DNA of 64,000 nt from Spirochaeta thermophila DSM 6578 (GTDB taxonomy: Bacteria > Spirochaetota > Spirochaetia > Winmispirales > Winmispiraceae). Shown piece by piece: positions 35,605 through 43,466 of this stretch. The notes under the pieces were generated by a model. It did no database searches and was not told the DNA's origin. It saw only the letters and a program-made list of their open reading frames with translations. Location: the NCBI RefSeq assembly GCF_000184345.1, contig NC_017583.1, positions 1,922,001 to 1,986,000 on the forward strand, read 5' to 3'. The first letter of the stretch is position 1; every line of letters starts with the position of its first letter. A program made the translations under genes and the position numbers.

Positions 35605-36470
35605 CTGCGCCTCCTCGAGAAAAAGCGTTTGAGCTGGACCACGGGATCCTCTGAGGTACTCATATCGAGGAGGGGGATCCTCCCACGCGCGCACTCCTCG
35701 GTGAGGAGGCGATCGAAGAATTCCCAGTACCTGCGGTACCACTGGCGGAACTTCCCGCTCCGACCGAAGGCGGGGAGGACCGTACCCGTCTCGGGGTCCA
35801 GGAGCTCCACGTACCCGGTGGGAGGGAACTCCCTGTCGAGGGCATCTCCGATCCTCACGAGGAAGAGGTCGTGATGCGCACGGAGGAGGAGCAGATCGTC
35901 GAGGAAGCCGGCACTCCTGAAATCGGAGAGCACCACGCACATGCTCCGCCGTGGAAGCAGGTCGCGGGCCGTCCTGAGGGCCAGGGCGAGATCGGAGCCC
36001 CGTCCCCGAGGTCTCATGTCCCGGAACCTTCTGAGGAGGGCGAGCACGTGGGTCTTCCCCTTGCGAGGGGGGATGACATCTTCCACCTCATCCGTGAAAA
36101 AGAGGGCACCCACCCTGTCGTTGTTCTCGAGAGTTACAAGAGAGAAGATGGAGAACAGAATCTCGAGACAATCGAACTTGCTGTACTGATTCGAGCCGGA
36201 TCGCATGCTCCGGGACACATCCACCACGAGGAAGAGGACGAGTTCCCTCTCCTCACGGAAGACCTTGGTGTGCGGTTCTCCGAAACGGGAGGTCACGTTC
36301 CAATCGATGAGGCGTACATCGTCCCCGGGCACGTACGTCCGCACCTCCTGGAAATCCATCCCCTGTCCCTTGAAGACCGAACGGTAGTTCCCCGCATACA
36401 ACCCTTCGAGGATGATGTCCGAGAAGAGGGAAAGCTGTCTGATCCTGGCCCGGAGTCGGAAAGGGTCCAT
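35601..36470 (-). CDS. DUF58-domain protein of the Bat operon
   Basis: A 289-residue cytoplasmic protein of the MoxR-associated DUF58/vWA type. The key block is DDVRLIDWNVTSRFGEPHTK followed by FLVVDVSRSMRSGS, a vWA-like MIDAS. CVVLSDFRSAGFL is the second conserved region. These proteins pair with MoxR ATPases and are thought to help assemble or insert a metal into a partner. ATG at 36470 has AGAGG upstream and lies 8 bases after the moxR stop. Confidence 0.9.
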   Translation of the reverse strand: MDPFRLRARIRQLSLFSDIILEGLYAGNYRSVFKGQGMDFQEVRTYVPGDDVRLIDWNVTSRFGEPHTKVFREERELVLFLVVDVSRSMRSGSNQYSKFDCLEILFSIFSLVTLENNDRVGALFFTDEVEDVIPPRKGKTHVLALLRRFRDMRPRGRGSDLALALRTARDLLPRRSMCVVLSDFRSAGFLDDLLLLRAHHDLFLVRIGDALDREFPPTGYVELLDPETGTVLPAFGRSGKFRQWYRRYWEFFDRLLTEECARGRIPLLDMSTSEDPVVQLKRFFSRRRR

Positions 36471-36478
36471 ACGTCCTC

Positions 36479-37468
36479 TCAGGGTACCGGCACCTGCTCG
36501 AGGAGGGCCTCTATCACCCTCTCGGCGTCCATGTCCTCTGCCTCGGCCTCGTAGGAGAGGACGACCCTGTGACGGAGGACGGGATACGCCACGTCCTTTA
36601 CATCCTCGGGGATGACGAATCCTCTTCCATCGAGGAGGGCCTTTATCTTCGCACACCGATAGAGGGCGATGGTGGCGCGTGGAGAGGCCCCGAACTCGAT
36701 GAACCGGGCGTACGAGGTCCTCGACTTCGAACGCTGTCGGGTGGCTGCCACGATGGAAACGATATACTCCTCTATGCGGGGATCCACCAACACACTCTGA
36801 GCCACCTCCTGGAGCCGCTTGAGATCGGCCTTGAAGAGGACCTGCTTCACCTTCACGTCCTCTTCGATCCCCTTCCTCCTCAGGATCTCGAGCTCCTCCT
36901 GTGGGGAGGGATACCCTATGAGGATCTTGAGCAGAAACCTGTCGAGCTGCGCCTCGGGAAGGGGATAGGTCCCCTCCTGCTCGATGGGGTTCTGGGTGGC
37001 CAGGACGAAGAACGGATCGGGCAGTGCATAGGAGGTATCACCAATGGTCACCTGCCGCTCCTGCATGGCCTCCAGAAGTGCCGATTGCACCTTGGCGGGT
37101 GCCCTGTTTATCTCATCGGCGAGCACGATGTTGGAGAAGACGGGTCCCCTCCGCACCACGAACTCACCGGTCTGCTGACGGTAGACCATGGTGCCGGTGA
37201 GGTCGGCGGGAAGCAGGTCGGGGGTGAACTGGATACGCTTGAAGCTCGCATCGAGGATCCCCGCAAGCGTCTTCACGGCGAGCGTCTTGGCGAGGCCTGG
37301 AACGCCTTCGAGGAGCACATGGCCTCCTGCGAGGAGCCCCATCATGAGCCCCTCGAACATGGCCTCCTGGCCCACCACGGCTCGGGAGAATTCCTCCCTG
37401 CACTTCGAGAGGAGCTCCTGAGCTCTCCCGACCTTGACCTCGAGATCGCTCTGGGATTCAGCCTTCAT
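36479..37468 (-). CDS. MoxR-family AAA+ ATPase
   Basis: A 329-residue AAA+ chaperone-like ATPase. Walker A is GVPGLAKT (near residue 58), Walker B is NIVLADEINRAP and sensor 1 is FVLATQNPIEQEGTYPLPEAQLDRF, which together are MoxR signatures. The C-terminal lid contains SPRATIALYRCAK. It is the first gene of the Bat cluster and would supply ATP-driven remodelling to the DUF58 and vWA proteins encoded after it. Confidence 0.93.
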   Translation of the reverse strand: MKAESQSDLEVKVGRAQELLSKCREEFSRAVVGQEAMFEGLMMGLLAGGHVLLEGVPGLAKTLAVKTLAGILDASFKRIQFTPDLLPADLTGTMVYRQQTGEFVVRRGPVFSNIVLADEINRAPAKVQSALLEAMQERQVTIGDTSYALPDPFFVLATQNPIEQEGTYPLPEAQLDRFLLKILIGYPSPQEELEILRRKGIEEDVKVKQVLFKADLKRLQEVAQSVLVDPRIEEYIVSIVAATRQRSKSRTSYARFIEFGASPRATIALYRCAKIKALLDGRGFVIPEDVKDVAYPVLRHRVVLSYEAEAEDMDAERVIEALLEQVPVP

Positions 37469-37507
37469 CTGGCCTTCCTTTCATGCTCGAGAATTTCCTC
37501 GTATCCA

Positions 37508-38797
37508 CTACGAGCGGTAGTCCGCATTGATGTGGACATACTCCACGGTGAGATCGGAACCCAACACCACCGCCCGGCCGTCTCCTTCGTCGTATTCCAG
37601 TCGCACGTCCACGAGCCTCTGGTGCGGAGGGAACACCTTGCCCGACGGCTCCACGGCGGTGGCCCTGAGATACGAGGATAGCAGAACTTCCTTCTCCCTA
37701 TCAAGCAAAAACCTCCCCTTCTCGAACACGAGGTGGTCGGCCATCCACACCCGCAGCCCCTCCGGCTGCAGCCGCACCCCCCTCCGCCCCAACCACGCCC
37801 CAGCCGCTGCCAGCACCCTACCCACATTGGGATCGCACCCCGCAATGGCGGTCTTGAACAACGGGGAATTGACCACCGCCTTCCCCACCCCCCGCGCCGT
37901 CTCATCATCCCAGCCCCTCACCTCCACGCGCACCACGTGTCCTGTCCCCTCGCCGTTCCGCACCACCTGCTCCGCCAGAAACCCGCACACCCGTTCCAAC
38001 GCCTCCCGGAACACCCCCTCCTCCACACGCCCCTTCCGCGCCGTGGACACCAGGAACACGCTGTCGCTCGTACTCTGGTCGCCGTCCACCGAAATGCAGT
38101 TGAACGTCCGGTCGACCACCTCCCCCAACACCCCGTCCAGTACATCCTGATCCACCTCCACATCGGTGAACAGGAAGACCAGCATCGTCGCAAGATGGGG
38201 CTCGATCATCCCCGCCCCCTTCGCCATTCCCCACACCATCCCCTCCCCCACCTGCACCCCACACAGCTTGGGGTACGCATCCGTGGTCATGATCGCCCGC
38301 GCGAGCGCAAGCCCATCCGCACTCCCCACCCCCCTCACAAGCCCCTCCACCTCCTCACACATCCGCTCAACCGGCAGCTCCCACCCGATGATCCCGGTGG
38401 ACGACGGCACGAGGAGCCCGGGATCGATCCCCACCGCCTCACCCACCCGCTCGCGCACCCGGAGCGCGTACTCCTCGCCGTGCGCAGTCCCCACGTTGGC
38501 GATACGGTTGTTGATCACGAACCCCTGGATCGGCCTCCCCTGCATCGCCCGCCCTATCCGCACCGGCACCCCAGGGAAGGCGCTCGACGTGAACCGCGCC
38601 GCCCACCGCACCGTCGGCTCATCCAGGACCACCAGGGAAAGATCCATGAGCAACTGCCTGTCCGGACGCTCCACCGGCGCGAAGCCGAACCGAACCGTGG
38701 AAGCCCGCACCCCTTCGGGCAGCTGCGCATACCTCCTGCAGAACCCCTCGTACTCCTCCTTTGACGAAAACACCAGATCGCGCCACCATCGATCCAT
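37508..38797 (-). CDS. argJ: Arginine biosynthesis bifunctional protein ArgJ
   Basis: A 429-residue protein of the ornithine acetyltransferase/glutamate N-acetyltransferase family. It recycles the acetyl group from N-acetylornithine to glutamate. It matures by self-cleavage before the nucleophile Thr in ARAIMTTDAYPKLC. Other signatures are VPSSTGIIGWELP, NCISVDGDQSTSDSVFL and IAGCDPNVGRVLAA; the end TVEYVHINADYRS is typical. Start ATG at 38797 is inferred from homologue length; the ribosome-binding site is weak. Codons are almost all G-ending up to about 37720, then switch to ordinary use for the last 70 codons. A 38-base gap separates it from moxR. Confidence 0.92.
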   Translation of the reverse strand: MDRWWRDLVFSSKEEYEGFCRRYAQLPEGVRASTVRFGFAPVERPDRQLLMDLSLVVLDEPTVRWAARFTSSAFPGVPVRIGRAMQGRPIQGFVINNRIANVGTAHGEEYALRVRERVGEAVGIDPGLLVPSSTGIIGWELPVERMCEEVEGLVRGVGSADGLALARAIMTTDAYPKLCGVQVGEGMVWGMAKGAGMIEPHLATMLVFLFTDVEVDQDVLDGVLGEVVDRTFNCISVDGDQSTSDSVFLVSTARKGRVEEGVFREALERVCGFLAEQVVRNGEGTGHVVRVEVRGWDDETARGVGKAVVNSPLFKTAIAGCDPNVGRVLAAAGAWLGRRGVRLQPEGLRVWMADHLVFEKGRFLLDREKEVLLSSYLRATAVEPSGKVFPPHQRLVDVRLEYDEGDGRAVVLGSDLTVEYVHINADYRS

Positions 38798-39020
38798 GGG
38801 GAGCCCCCTTTCACCCAGAAAAAAGGATCCTTCCCATGCTACACAAAAAAGGACGAATGATCTATCAGCACATCCACCCCCACACCACAACAGACATCCT
38901 CACTACCACCCCCACTTCTACAACCCTCTTCCTAGCCCTTATTCATCGACACAGAACGGGATAGAGCGCCCTCTCCCTTCCCTTAGAAGGCACTCTGATC
39001 CCTCTGGACCATCTCCATAC

Positions 39021-39052
39021 AAAAACCCGACCAGGAGCTCACCTGGTCGGGT
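39021..39052 (-). terminator. Terminator of the polysaccharide-utilisation operon
   Basis: A perfect 11-bp stem (ACCCGACCAGG with CCTGGTCGGGT) followed on the minus strand by TTTTTG. It lies 29 bases after the stop of the substrate-binding protein gene. The rest of 38798-39081 shows no gene. Confidence 0.9.
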
Positions 39053-39081
39053 CCAGACATTCCGACACACACGAAGTGCAC

Positions 39082-40395
39082 TTACTCATAGTCCTCAAGA
39101 TTCTTGAGCATGTCCTCAACCTGCTTCTTTAACCGCTCCATCGCCTCCTTGGCAGTGGCCTGCCCAAGCCACACCAGTCCCAGCTCCTGCTTCCACGCCG
39201 CATCAAAAGCAGCATACATAGGATGGATAGGATCGTACATGGGGAAGAGATACTCACCTTCGAGGAAGGCGGCCTTGTTCACCCCAGGAAGCTGTTCAGG
39301 AGTGAGGAAACGAGGATCCTTTTGGAACTCAATCAAGGCAGGTGTCATAATCTGGAGACCAAGCAGCATACTCACACCACGAGCCCCAGGAGCGGCGAGG
39401 AACTTTACAAACTCCCACGCCTCTTCAGGATGCTTACTCTGGCTAGACACCACAAAACAACTTCCATCAGCCCGGTTCACCGACTTACCAGAATCGCCAA
39501 TGGGGAGAGGCGCACAATCGAAATTGATTCCTGCCTTCAGGTACGTATTCACACGCCAGTGACCTACAATCTGCATGGCCGCCTTTCCTGCGGCAAAAAG
39601 ATCACTGATATCAGCCCTCTGTTCATCGGTAGGCATCACGTTGTGAACCAACATGAGGTCAGCAATCCACTGGATGGACTCCACCACCTTGGGATCGGAA
39701 CCTGCGATGAACGTGGTAGGCTTCCGAATATCATCGAAGAGCCCGTGTCCGGTGTGGCTCCAGACGAGGAGCGGCCAGTAATTTCTGAACTGATCCACAC
39801 CAAACTGATCTGGCTGACCATCTCCATCGAAGTCCTTGGTGAGCTTCTTCGCTGTCTCAAGAAAATCGTCCCACGTCCAGCCCTTCTTAGGATAGGGCAC
39901 CCCTGCCTGATCGAAGAGATCCTTATTGTAGAAGACGACGAGCGCAGCAGTATCGATGGGAAGCCCATACACCTTTCCATTGAGCTTATAGAGATTAAGG
40001 ATCTGAGGATTATACGCAGAGAGATCAATCTTATCCCGCTTGATGAAGTCATCGAGCATCCGGATGGCACCCTTGATCGCATACGCATACGCCACATGAG
40101 TGGCAGGATAGAACACATCAGGAGCAAGACCCCCGGCCACCATGGTCTGGAGCTTTGCGTAGTACTCTGTCCCCGATCCTATATTCTCCAGCTCAACAGT
40201 GATGTGAGGATAGAGCTGCTGGAACTCCTCGATCACTGGTTTTGCCACATTGTCCACCCTCGTCTGGTCCCAACGGAGGAACCATCTCAGAGTCACAGGG
40301 CCCTCCGCCTTTGCTGTGGTGCCTTCTTTCTTTGCACAGCCTGGCACCATCAGGAGGAGCATCGCTCCCAGAAACAGAACTAGCACTCTCTTCAT
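39082..40395 (-). CDS. ABC transporter sugar-binding lipoprotein
   Basis: A 437-residue extracytoplasmic solute-binding protein (family 1). The lipoprotein signal peptide ends LLLMVPGCAKK. The mature part has PVTLRWFLRWDQ, FQQLYPHITVELENIGSG, LAPDVFYPATHVAYAYAIKG and GLPIDTAALVVFYNKDLFDQAGVPYP, all typical of oligosaccharide binders of the MalE/UgpB type. In this operon the ligand is probably an unsaturated oligouronide released by a lyase (inference). It is the last gene, separated from the permease gene by 80 bases with a palindrome that may raise its expression relative to the permeases. Confidence 0.9.
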   Translation of the reverse strand: MKRVLVLFLGAMLLLMVPGCAKKEGTTAKAEGPVTLRWFLRWDQTRVDNVAKPVIEEFQQLYPHITVELENIGSGTEYYAKLQTMVAGGLAPDVFYPATHVAYAYAIKGAIRMLDDFIKRDKIDLSAYNPQILNLYKLNGKVYGLPIDTAALVVFYNKDLFDQAGVPYPKKGWTWDDFLETAKKLTKDFDGDGQPDQFGVDQFRNYWPLLVWSHTGHGLFDDIRKPTTFIAGSDPKVVESIQWIADLMLVHNVMPTDEQRADISDLFAAGKAAMQIVGHWRVNTYLKAGINFDCAPLPIGDSGKSVNRADGSCFVVSSQSKHPEEAWEFVKFLAAPGARGVSMLLGLQIMTPALIEFQKDPRFLTPEQLPGVNKAAFLEGEYLFPMYDPIHPMYAAFDAAWKQELGLVWLGQATAKEAMERLKKQVEDMLKNLEDYE

Positions 40396-40424
40396 ACATC
40401 ACCTCCATCTCGGTGTTATTTCTA

Positions 40425-40444
40425 GTTAACCCTCAAGGGTTAAC
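40425..40444. promoter_or_regulatory. Intercistronic inverted repeat before the binding-protein gene
   Basis: GTTAACCC and GGGTTAAC face each other across four bases. It could be an RNA hairpin that protects the 3' mRNA part or a protein-binding site. It does not look like the LacI-type sites upstream. Confidence 0.6.
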
Positions 40445-40475
40445 ATTTGCCCCACTATCTACATGATCTACATGA

Positions 40476-41360
40476 TCAACCCTTTGACCCCCCAGAACCT
40501 GTGAGGGATGCCCCGCTTATGAAGTACTTCTGGGCAATAAAGAACATGATAAGGGGGGGAACCATCGCCACAGTGGCTGCAGCCATAAACAGGTTCCATT
40601 CAGTAAAGAACTCGCTTCTGAAGGCAGCAAGTCCAAGAGACACAGTGTAGTTCTTCTCTGAACTGAGATAGATGAGGGGACCCATAAAATCACGCCACAC
40701 ATTCACAAACTCGAATACCGCTACTGCACCGAGTGCAGGTCTCATCAGCGGCAATATCACACTGGTGAAAATACGAAGAGGAGAAGCCCCATCGATCTTT
40801 GCGGCCTCATCGTACTCGAGGGGGATCCCCATCAGATACTGCCGCATGAGGAAAACCGAAAAGGCACTTCCGAAGAATGTGGGCACTGTCAAAGGAAGAA
40901 AAGTATCGAGCCATCCTAACAACTTGAAAAGAATAAACCTTGGCACAATAAGGAGATTACTTGGAAGCATCATAGTACTGAGCAAGATGAAAAAGAGCAC
41001 ATTCCGTCCAGGGAACCGAAAACGAGCAAATCCATATGCCACCACACTTGAACTCAAGACCATTCCAAAGACCGCAATCCCTGCGATCAAAAAGGTATTT
41101 CTGAAGTAAATATGGAAGGGCCTGACAGTGAGGGCACGAGGGTAATTTTCCCATGCAATGGGACGAGGAATCCACGAAGGGGGAAACTCAAGGACCTGTT
41201 TGTCCGTCTTAAGAGATGTGCTCACCGTCCATGCAAAGGGGAAAAAGATCATCAGAGCCCCAAGAATAAGGAGGATGTAAATCAACACCCGAGAGAAGTA
41301 GTACAATGTCTTTTGTTCCCTTTTTTTCTTTTCCATTAATGTAGCCATAGCTGTTTCCAT
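40476..41360 (-). CDS. ABC sugar transporter permease (MalG type)
   Basis: A 294-residue inner-membrane protein with six predicted helices. The cytoplasmic EAA loop, which docks the ATPase, is EYDEAAKIDGASPLRIF. The end FFIAQKYFISGASLTGSGGSKG is common in MalG-type permeases. The ATG is at 41360, 17 bases after the stop of the partner permease. No ATPase gene lies in the operon, so a shared MsmK/UgpC-type ATPase from elsewhere is needed. Confidence 0.93.
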   Translation of the reverse strand: METAMATLMEKKKREQKTLYYFSRVLIYILLILGALMIFFPFAWTVSTSLKTDKQVLEFPPSWIPRPIAWENYPRALTVRPFHIYFRNTFLIAGIAVFGMVLSSSVVAYGFARFRFPGRNVLFFILLSTMMLPSNLLIVPRFILFKLLGWLDTFLPLTVPTFFGSAFSVFLMRQYLMGIPLEYDEAAKIDGASPLRIFTSVILPLMRPALGAVAVFEFVNVWRDFMGPLIYLSSEKNYTVSLGLAAFRSEFFTEWNLFMAAATVAMVPPLIMFFIAQKYFISGASLTGSGGSKG

Positions 41361-41377
41361 ACTATTCCTCCTCTCTG

Positions 41378-42292
41378 TTATTTCACCTCAGCTTCGTAGT
41401 AGACCCACGCTTTGGAAGAACGGAATATCAAGAGTGTAAGTGCCACTATGATGATGAACACCACCCAGGACATGGCAGCTGCATACCCCATCTGGTACTG
41501 CTGAAACGCTTTCTGGTAGAGGTAGTAGTTGAAAAAGAGGGAAGCGTTATTGGGACCACCTTCCGTCATCACATAGGCCTGCGTAAAAAGTTGAAACGTT
41601 TCAATCATACCCGTAACTAGGTGGAAAAAGATGACTGGCGTGAGCATGGGGAGGGTAATCTTCCAGAACCTCGACCACGCACTCGCGCCGTCTATGATAG
41701 CGGCCTCATACAACTCATTTGAAATACCCTGGAGTCCTGAGAGATACACAATCATGTTTCGACCTGCGGCTGCCCATACCGCCATCACCATAAGCGACGG
41801 CAGTACGAGCACAGGATCCTCCAGCCAGCTTGGCCCCTGAATTCCAAGCACCGTTTGCAGGAACCCATTGAGGACCCCATATCGAGGGTTGTAGATCCAC
41901 ATCCACATCAGTGAGATCGCTACCGGGGGAAGCACCACTGGCATATAGTACACTACCCGCCAGAACCCAAGGAGCCTCACCCGCTGATTCAAGAGCAGAG
42001 CAGTACACAAAGCAGTGAGGATCCCGAGGGGAACCCGTCCGAGGCCATACACAATGGTAACCTTCAATGACTGCCAGAAGAGAGGATCACCCAAAAGCTT
42101 CTGATAATTTCGAAACCCGATCCAGCGTGGAGTTGAGATGAGATCCCAGTTCATAAAGCTGATCACAATCACAGCCACAAGTGGACCAAGCATAAAGCAG
42201 AGGAAACCAACCAACCACGGAGAGATAAACACAAAGCCAGTAACTGCTTCAAGCTTAAAACTATTGAGCTGTGGTTTTTTTAGCAGTCTCAT
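41378..42292 (-). CDS. ABC sugar transporter permease (MalF type)
   Basis: A 304-residue inner-membrane protein with six predicted helices. The EAA loop is ELYEAAIIDGASAWSRFWKI. The N-terminal segment GFVFISPWLVGFLCFMLGPL is typical of MalF/UgpA-type permeases, as is NNASLFFNYYLYQKAFQ near the end. It starts 10 bases after the GH88 gene stop and pairs with the downstream permease to form the import channel. Confidence 0.93.
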   Translation of the reverse strand: MRLLKKPQLNSFKLEAVTGFVFISPWLVGFLCFMLGPLVAVIVISFMNWDLISTPRWIGFRNYQKLLGDPLFWQSLKVTIVYGLGRVPLGILTALCTALLLNQRVRLLGFWRVVYYMPVVLPPVAISLMWMWIYNPRYGVLNGFLQTVLGIQGPSWLEDPVLVLPSLMVMAVWAAAGRNMIVYLSGLQGISNELYEAAIIDGASAWSRFWKITLPMLTPVIFFHLVTGMIETFQLFTQAYVMTEGGPNNASLFFNYYLYQKAFQQYQMGYAAAMSWVVFIIIVALTLLIFRSSKAWVYYEAEVK

Positions 42293-42302
42293 GTCATCCT
42301 CC

Positions 42303-43466
42303 TCAGGCCTTTTTTTCTTTTACTTTAAACAAATGGGAAAGCTCGGGTCTGGAGAGACGAATGAGGGCCTCCAAGAAGTAGTAATCGCCATAGATCAATG
42401 CATGATCTTTATACCCATGAGGAACCGAACGAGAACCGTGGAGCAAAAATGCAGGAATCTCGGTATTCCGGGAAGAATAGTGCTCCCAGAGCGACCAGGT
42501 GATACGAGCAGCCCACTCTCGCCACCTATCCGTAAGAGTGGAGTCCTCTTCCACATCAGCAAGCGCAAGCAGACCACATGCAATCACCGCAGCTGCAGAC
42601 GAATCTCTGTAGGTGTTCGGGATATCAGGGGAATCAAAGTCCCAAAACGGCACAAGATCTTCAGGGAGATGTTCCAGCGTATAGGAAGCGATCTTCCTCG
42701 CTACTCCAAGGAAAGAAGGTAGCGAAGTGGCTTCATAACATGTGGCAAACCCATAGAGCGCCCATGCTTCCCCCCGAGACCAGCATGAATCATGCGCAAA
42801 TCCCTGATAGGTATCGCTCCTTATCCACACCCCTGTATCCACATCAAAATCAGCCACATGAGCAGTCGACCCATCCTTTCTTACCAGTACAAGTCGGCTC
42901 GTGCGGGCGTGTTGCGTCGCTACCTCTGCAAAGAGAGGATCCCCTGTCTGCTCGCTCGCCCAGAAGAGAAGGGCGAGATTCATCATGAGGTCAACGTTCG
43001 TTCTCCCTCTATCTTTGCGGGTTCCATCAAGTTCACCCCATGCCTGGAGGTATTCACCCCTTGGGTTGTATCTCTTCACAAGCGAGGAAGCTGCCTCTAC
43101 TGCATGAGAGTAAAGGTCCGGCTCAGCGAGAACCCTTCCTCCCAGCACGTGGGAGAGATAGAAAATGAACCCAAGGTCATGTGTGGAGGTGGAATGCTTC
43201 AGCCATCGAAGCCGTTTCGACCACTCCAGAGCCGCAGCTTTGAAGTGTTCATCCTGAGAATGGACATATGACAACCATAGAATCCCTGTCCAGAAGCCGT
43301 CCACCCAATGAGCCCGATCACCTCGTTCACGTTCTATTGTCCTCCAAGAAGGTCCATCACACGATTCTGGGAAATCTTCGAGGGTTTCGATGTTTCGTCG
43401 TGTGATCTCCAGTGTGTAGTTAAGAGGCTCCTTCCAATCCACAAAAACCTCCTCTCTCTTTGTCAT
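42303..43466 (-). CDS. Unsaturated glucuronyl hydrolase-like enzyme (GH88)
   Basis: A 387-residue enzyme with an alpha/alpha six-barrel and no signal peptide, so it is cytoplasmic. GH88 motifs: RAHWVDGFWTGILWL, STHDLGF (D97, matching Asp88 of the Bacillus enzyme), RTNVDLMMNLALLFWA (D159, matching Asp149) and SCWSRGEAWALYGFA. It removes the 4,5-unsaturated uronate that lyases leave at the non-reducing end of an oligosaccharide. Its presence suggests that the target may contain sugars besides pure uronate. Its ATG overlaps the upstream lyase stop by 4 bases. Confidence 0.88.
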   Translation of the reverse strand: MTKREEVFVDWKEPLNYTLEITRRNIETLEDFPESCDGPSWRTIERERGDRAHWVDGFWTGILWLSYVHSQDEHFKAAALEWSKRLRWLKHSTSTHDLGFIFYLSHVLGGRVLAEPDLYSHAVEAASSLVKRYNPRGEYLQAWGELDGTRKDRGRTNVDLMMNLALLFWASEQTGDPLFAEVATQHARTSRLVLVRKDGSTAHVADFDVDTGVWIRSDTYQGFAHDSCWSRGEAWALYGFATCYEATSLPSFLGVARKIASYTLEHLPEDLVPFWDFDSPDIPNTYRDSSAAAVIACGLLALADVEEDSTLTDRWREWAARITWSLWEHYSSRNTEIPAFLLHGSRSVPHGYKDHALIYGDYYFLEALIRLSRPELSHLFKVKEKKA

